Shown: positions 39,926 to 42,176 of the stretch, one piece after another
Position numbering within the stretch: the stretch's first letter is position 1
How the letters are laid out: every line of letters begins with the position of its first letter
NCBI GenBank assembly: GCA_019424135.1
Contig: JAHYZZ010000003.1
Coordinates: 1-42,176, forward strand
DNA: 42,176 bases
From: Lachnospiraceae bacterium
GTDB taxonomy: Bacteria > Bacillota > Clostridia > Lachnospirales > Lachnospiraceae
Direction: 5' to 3'
Translations under genes and position numbers: made by a program
Notes under the pieces: model-generated
Databases searched by the model: none
Told to the model about the DNA's origin: nothing
Seen by the model: only the letters and a program-made list of their open reading frames with translations

Positions 39926-40684
39926 CTAATTTTTTTCATCAGGAATCTGGCGTCCTGTTACATCCATGTGATAATCCTGCCGATAGATCAATTCCGATAC
40001 CGGCACCAGTTCCAGTCCTTTCTCCCAAATTCCCTCGATCAGTGGCTTTAATGCTGCCGCCATATATTTTGTTCCCCCATGCGCGCGGATGATTGCTCCA
40101 TTTCCCAGATCCTTATGCTCCAGGACTGTTTTCACAATATCATTTGCCCCATAATCCTTCCAGTCCATCGTATCAATATTCCACTCAATTGTACGGTACC
40201 CCAATTCATCTGCCGTCTTGATTACCTCATCATCGTAACTTCCATAAGGGGTTCGAAAAAGTTGCATTTCTACTCCCGCCATTTTTCGGACTATTTCATG
40301 GGTATCCAAGATTTCCTTTTTTTTCTCGTCATAAGACATCTGTGTCATATTCCGATGATTCATGGAATGATTGCCCAGATCATGTCCTGACGCCGCCATC
40401 CGCTTTAAAATATCCGGATGTTTTTTTGCCCATTCTCCAGTGACAAAAAACGTTGCTTTCACCTCTTCTTCCTCCAGTATCTCCAAAATCTCTTCCACAT
40501 CTTCCCCATTCCAGGCAACGTCAAAAGTCAGTGCCACCTCTGGTTTATCGGTTCTAACCGAACAGATCGGCAGTTCTCTTCCATTCACATTAGAAGAAAC
40601 TGTCGCATGTTCTGCCAGATATCCTGCCATTCCTGAGACTGTCATCCCAATGATCACCCACCATACAATTCTTCCTGCTTTCAT
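39926..40684 (-). CDS. PdaB-like polysaccharide deacetylase
   Basis: A 252-residue exported NodB-fold deacetylase. One N-terminal membrane segment (IVWWVIIGMTVSGMAGYLA) anchors it outside. NodB motif 1 reads LTFDVAWNGED, motif 2 HSMNH and motif 3 LFRTPYGSYD. The second Asp of the canonical TFDD is Val here. The sporulation enzyme PdaB shows a similar substitution (TFDISWG), so this is a subfamily trait rather than damage. It probably de-N-acetylates peptidoglycan in growth or spore formation. The ATG at 40684 has GGAG. It is divergent from the KdpD-like kinase. Confidence 0.87.
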   Translation of the reverse strand: MKAGRIVWWVIIGMTVSGMAGYLAEHATVSSNVNGRELPICSVRTDKPEVALTFDVAWNGEDVEEILEILEEEEVKATFFVTGEWAKKHPDILKRMAASGHDLGNHSMNHRNMTQMSYDEKKKEILDTHEIVRKMAGVEMQLFRTPYGSYDDEVIKTADELGYRTIEWNIDTMDWKDYGANDIVKTVLEHKDLGNGAIIRAHGGTKYMAAALKPLIEGIWEKGLELVPVSELIYRQDYHMDVTGRQIPDEKN

Positions 40685-40764
40685 TTTTTCGTCTCCGGAT
40701 CGGGCTGTTACTGGTAATATATGCTTCTTTCTTTTCTTTTATTTCCTTATTTTATTTTTGATGC

Positions 40765-40770
40765 TATAAT
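40765..40770 (+). promoter_or_regulatory. -10 element immediately before the KdpD-like gene
   Basis: A perfect TATAAT ends 7 bases before the ATG at 40778, so transcription would begin at or next to the start codon. The -35 region is poor. There is no ribosome site between them. Confidence 0.45.
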
Positions 40771-40777
40771 ACAAAAT

Positions 40778-41857
40778 ATGGAAGAAACATCTGTAAAAAA
40801 GATTATAAACAATATTATATATACGCTGGCTCTCCTGCTGGCGGCAACTGCACTGGCCTTTTTCATTTTTTATTTTATCCAGGATAACACTGTAAATATT
40901 GCACTGATTTATATTCTGGCTCTGCTATTGATTTCTCTGCACACGGCCAGCTATCCCTATGGTATTTTTTCTGCATTTTTCAGTGTCGTATGCATCAACT
41001 GTTTTTTTACATATCCATATTTTGCAGTTAATTTTACACTGACAGGGTATCCTATCTCTTTTATCTGCATGCTGACGATTGCTATCCTTACAAGCACCGC
41101 CACCATACGTCTGAAAAAGCAGGATCAGATGATTGCAGAAAGAGAACGCAAGATCAACGAATCAGAAAAAGAACGGATTCGCGCCAACCTTCTCCGGGCT
41201 GTCTCTCATGATTTACGTACGCCCCTGACCAGTATCATAGGTGCATCTGCTTCTTATCTGGACAATCATGAACATCTGACACAGGAAGAGTGTATGGATC
41301 TGATCTCTACCATCAATGAAGATTCCCACTGGCTTCTTAACATGGTCGAGAACCTCCTGTCCGTTACCCGTATCCAAAATGACGGAGGCAGAGTAAACAA
41401 AGAACCTGATATCATCGTGGAAGAAGTGGTTTCCGAGGCCATCACCAGGCTAAAGAAAAGACTTCCCTACGCTTCTATCAAGGTATTCATTCCAGAGCAG
41501 GTGTTAATGATTCCAATGGATCCTCTGCTCATCGAGCAGGTTCTGATTAACCTTCTGGAAAACGCTCTGGTTCACTCGGGAAGTAAAGATCCGATAGAAT
41601 TGTCAGTCACCGAAGAAAGGGACTTTGTGACCTTCCATGTAATGGACCACGGGAAAGGCATCGACATCGACATTCTTCCCCTGATTTTAAGCGGACAGTA
41701 TAAAAAGCCTTCTACATCGGATGCTCACCGGGGCATGGGAATCGGCCTTTCTATCTGCAATACCATCATACAGGCACATGGCGGCACGATTGCTGCCAGA
41801 AACCATGCGTCCGGCGCTGAATTTTATTTTACACTTCCTAAGGAGGACAACAAATGA
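40778..41857 (+). CDS. KdpD-like sensor histidine kinase lacking the N-terminal KdpD domain
   Basis: A 359-residue membrane kinase. Residues 10-115 contain four hydrophobic segments of the DUF4118 type (AYIYILALLLISL-like strings and FFTYPYFAVNFTLTGYP). A coiled-coil linker (ERERKINESEKERIRANLL) follows. HisKA carries the phosphorylated His in AVSHDLRTPLTSIIGASA (about 155), and the HATPase has NLLENALVHSG, DHGKGI and GMGIGLSICN. Full KdpD adds about 400 N-terminal residues (KdpD and USP domains), absent here. It controls the KdpE-like regulator whose ATG overlaps its TGA. The start choice is uncertain: the ATG at 40778 matches homologues but has no ribosome site, and a longer frame begins at 40721. 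Confidence 0.85.
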   Translation: MEETSVKKIINNIIYTLALLLAATALAFFIFYFIQDNTVNIALIYILALLLISLHTASYPYGIFSAFFSVVCINCFFTYPYFAVNFTLTGYPISFICMLTIAILTSTATIRLKKQDQMIAERERKINESEKERIRANLLRAVSHDLRTPLTSIIGASASYLDNHEHLTQEECMDLISTINEDSHWLLNMVENLLSVTRIQNDGGRVNKEPDIIVEEVVSEAITRLKKRLPYASIKVFIPEQVLMIPMDPLLIEQVLINLLENALVHSGSKDPIELSVTEERDFVTFHVMDHGKGIDIDILPLILSGQYKKPSTSDAHRGMGIGLSICNTIIQAHGGTIAARNHASGAEFYFTLPKEDNK

Positions 41858-42176
41858 TAACCCCTAGTTATTCTATTCTGATCATCGAAGATGAAAAAAA
41901 TATTCTAGATTTTATGACAAAAGCTTTAAAAGCCAACAACTACAAGGTTTTCACGGCTGCTTCCGGCAAAGCAGGACTGGCTCTTATCGCTTCCCAATGT
42001 CCGGATATTATCCTCTTGGATCTGGGGCTTCCGGATATTGATGGAAATGAAATCATCTCTTCTGTCCGTCAGTGGACCAGCTGTCCCATTATCGTTGTCT
42101 CTGCACGCAGCAGCGAAAGAGACAAGGTGACTGCACTGGATCTGGGGGCAGATGATTATATCACCAAACCTTTCGG
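41854..42176 (+). CDS. KdpE-like response regulator (N-terminal part)
   Basis: The first 107 residues of an OmpR/KdpE-type response regulator; the gene runs off the window end. The receiver domain shows the acidic pocket LIIEDEKN (about 8-15), the phosphoacceptor Asp in ILLDLGLPDIDGNEI (about 56), VSARSSERDK and the switch Lys in DDYITKPF. The DNA-binding domain lies outside. The ATG at 41854 has AAGGAGG and overlaps the kinase stop as ATGA, so the two proteins are translationally coupled. The target may be a potassium-uptake operon, as with KdpE, but none is in view. Confidence 0.9.
   Translation, partial: MITPSYSILIIEDEKNILDFMTKALKANNYKVFTAASGKAGLALIASQCPDIILLDLGLPDIDGNEIISSVRQWTSCPIIVVSARSSERDKVTALDLGADDYITKPF

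Overview
The window looks like a chromosomal segment of an anaerobic gut Clostridia, most likely a Lachnospiraceae member (Bacillota). This is inferred from gene content and style: strong AGGAGG ribosome sites, LL-diaminopimelate aminotransferase (DapL) with DapF, a glutamine synthetase followed by an ANTAR regulator, PduL, a TM1266-type hydrogenase regulator, CmpB membrane proteins, and a molybdenum hydroxylase with selenium-maturation proteins. Most genes lie on the minus strand in short operons with readable sigma-A promoters and hairpin terminators.

Positions 1-10500 (minus strand) hold a probable purine/ureide catabolism region. A Gate-type membrane protein precedes a fused YqeB-YqeC maturation protein and the FAD, 2Fe-2S and (partial) molybdopterin subunits of a xanthine-dehydrogenase-type hydroxylase. 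Next to it are a PucG-like aminotransferase with an attenuator-like leader, then a separate run of a triple-rhodanese lipoprotein, a 118-residue anchored protein and an MFS transporter. A creatininase-family amidohydrolase follows, divergent from a duplicated CmpB protein.

Positions 11990-21240 carry ptsH-ptsI (HPr has Lys instead of Ser46), a small HMA-like protein behind a near-perfect promoter, a diguanylate cyclase and LysR regulator pair, metY, and a metal-efflux module: a P-type ATPase with a separately encoded HMA chaperone, divergent from an ArsR regulator. Positions 21250-23180 hold an NlpC/P60 cell-wall hydrolase and an N-terminally truncated M20 dipeptidase.

Positions 23390-30330 are a sugar-type ABC import operon (binding protein, fused ATPase, two permeases) ending in an ACMSD-like amidohydrolase rather than a kinase, followed by a ROK regulator. 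A 13-base sequence is shared by the two promoter regions. Positions 30330-32640 are the wreck of an integrative element: a probable RepA fragment, an orphan HipA-like kinase and a broken tyrosine integrase, abutting a tRNA-Gln/tRNA-Pro pair.

Positions 32960-42176 are mostly core metabolism: aroE divergent from a MerR regulator, a four-gene operon glnA-ANTAR-dapF-dapL with a terminator in the glnA leader, pduL, a TM1266 regulator, a PdaB-like deacetylase, and a short KdpD-like kinase overlapping a KdpE-like regulator that runs off the window end.
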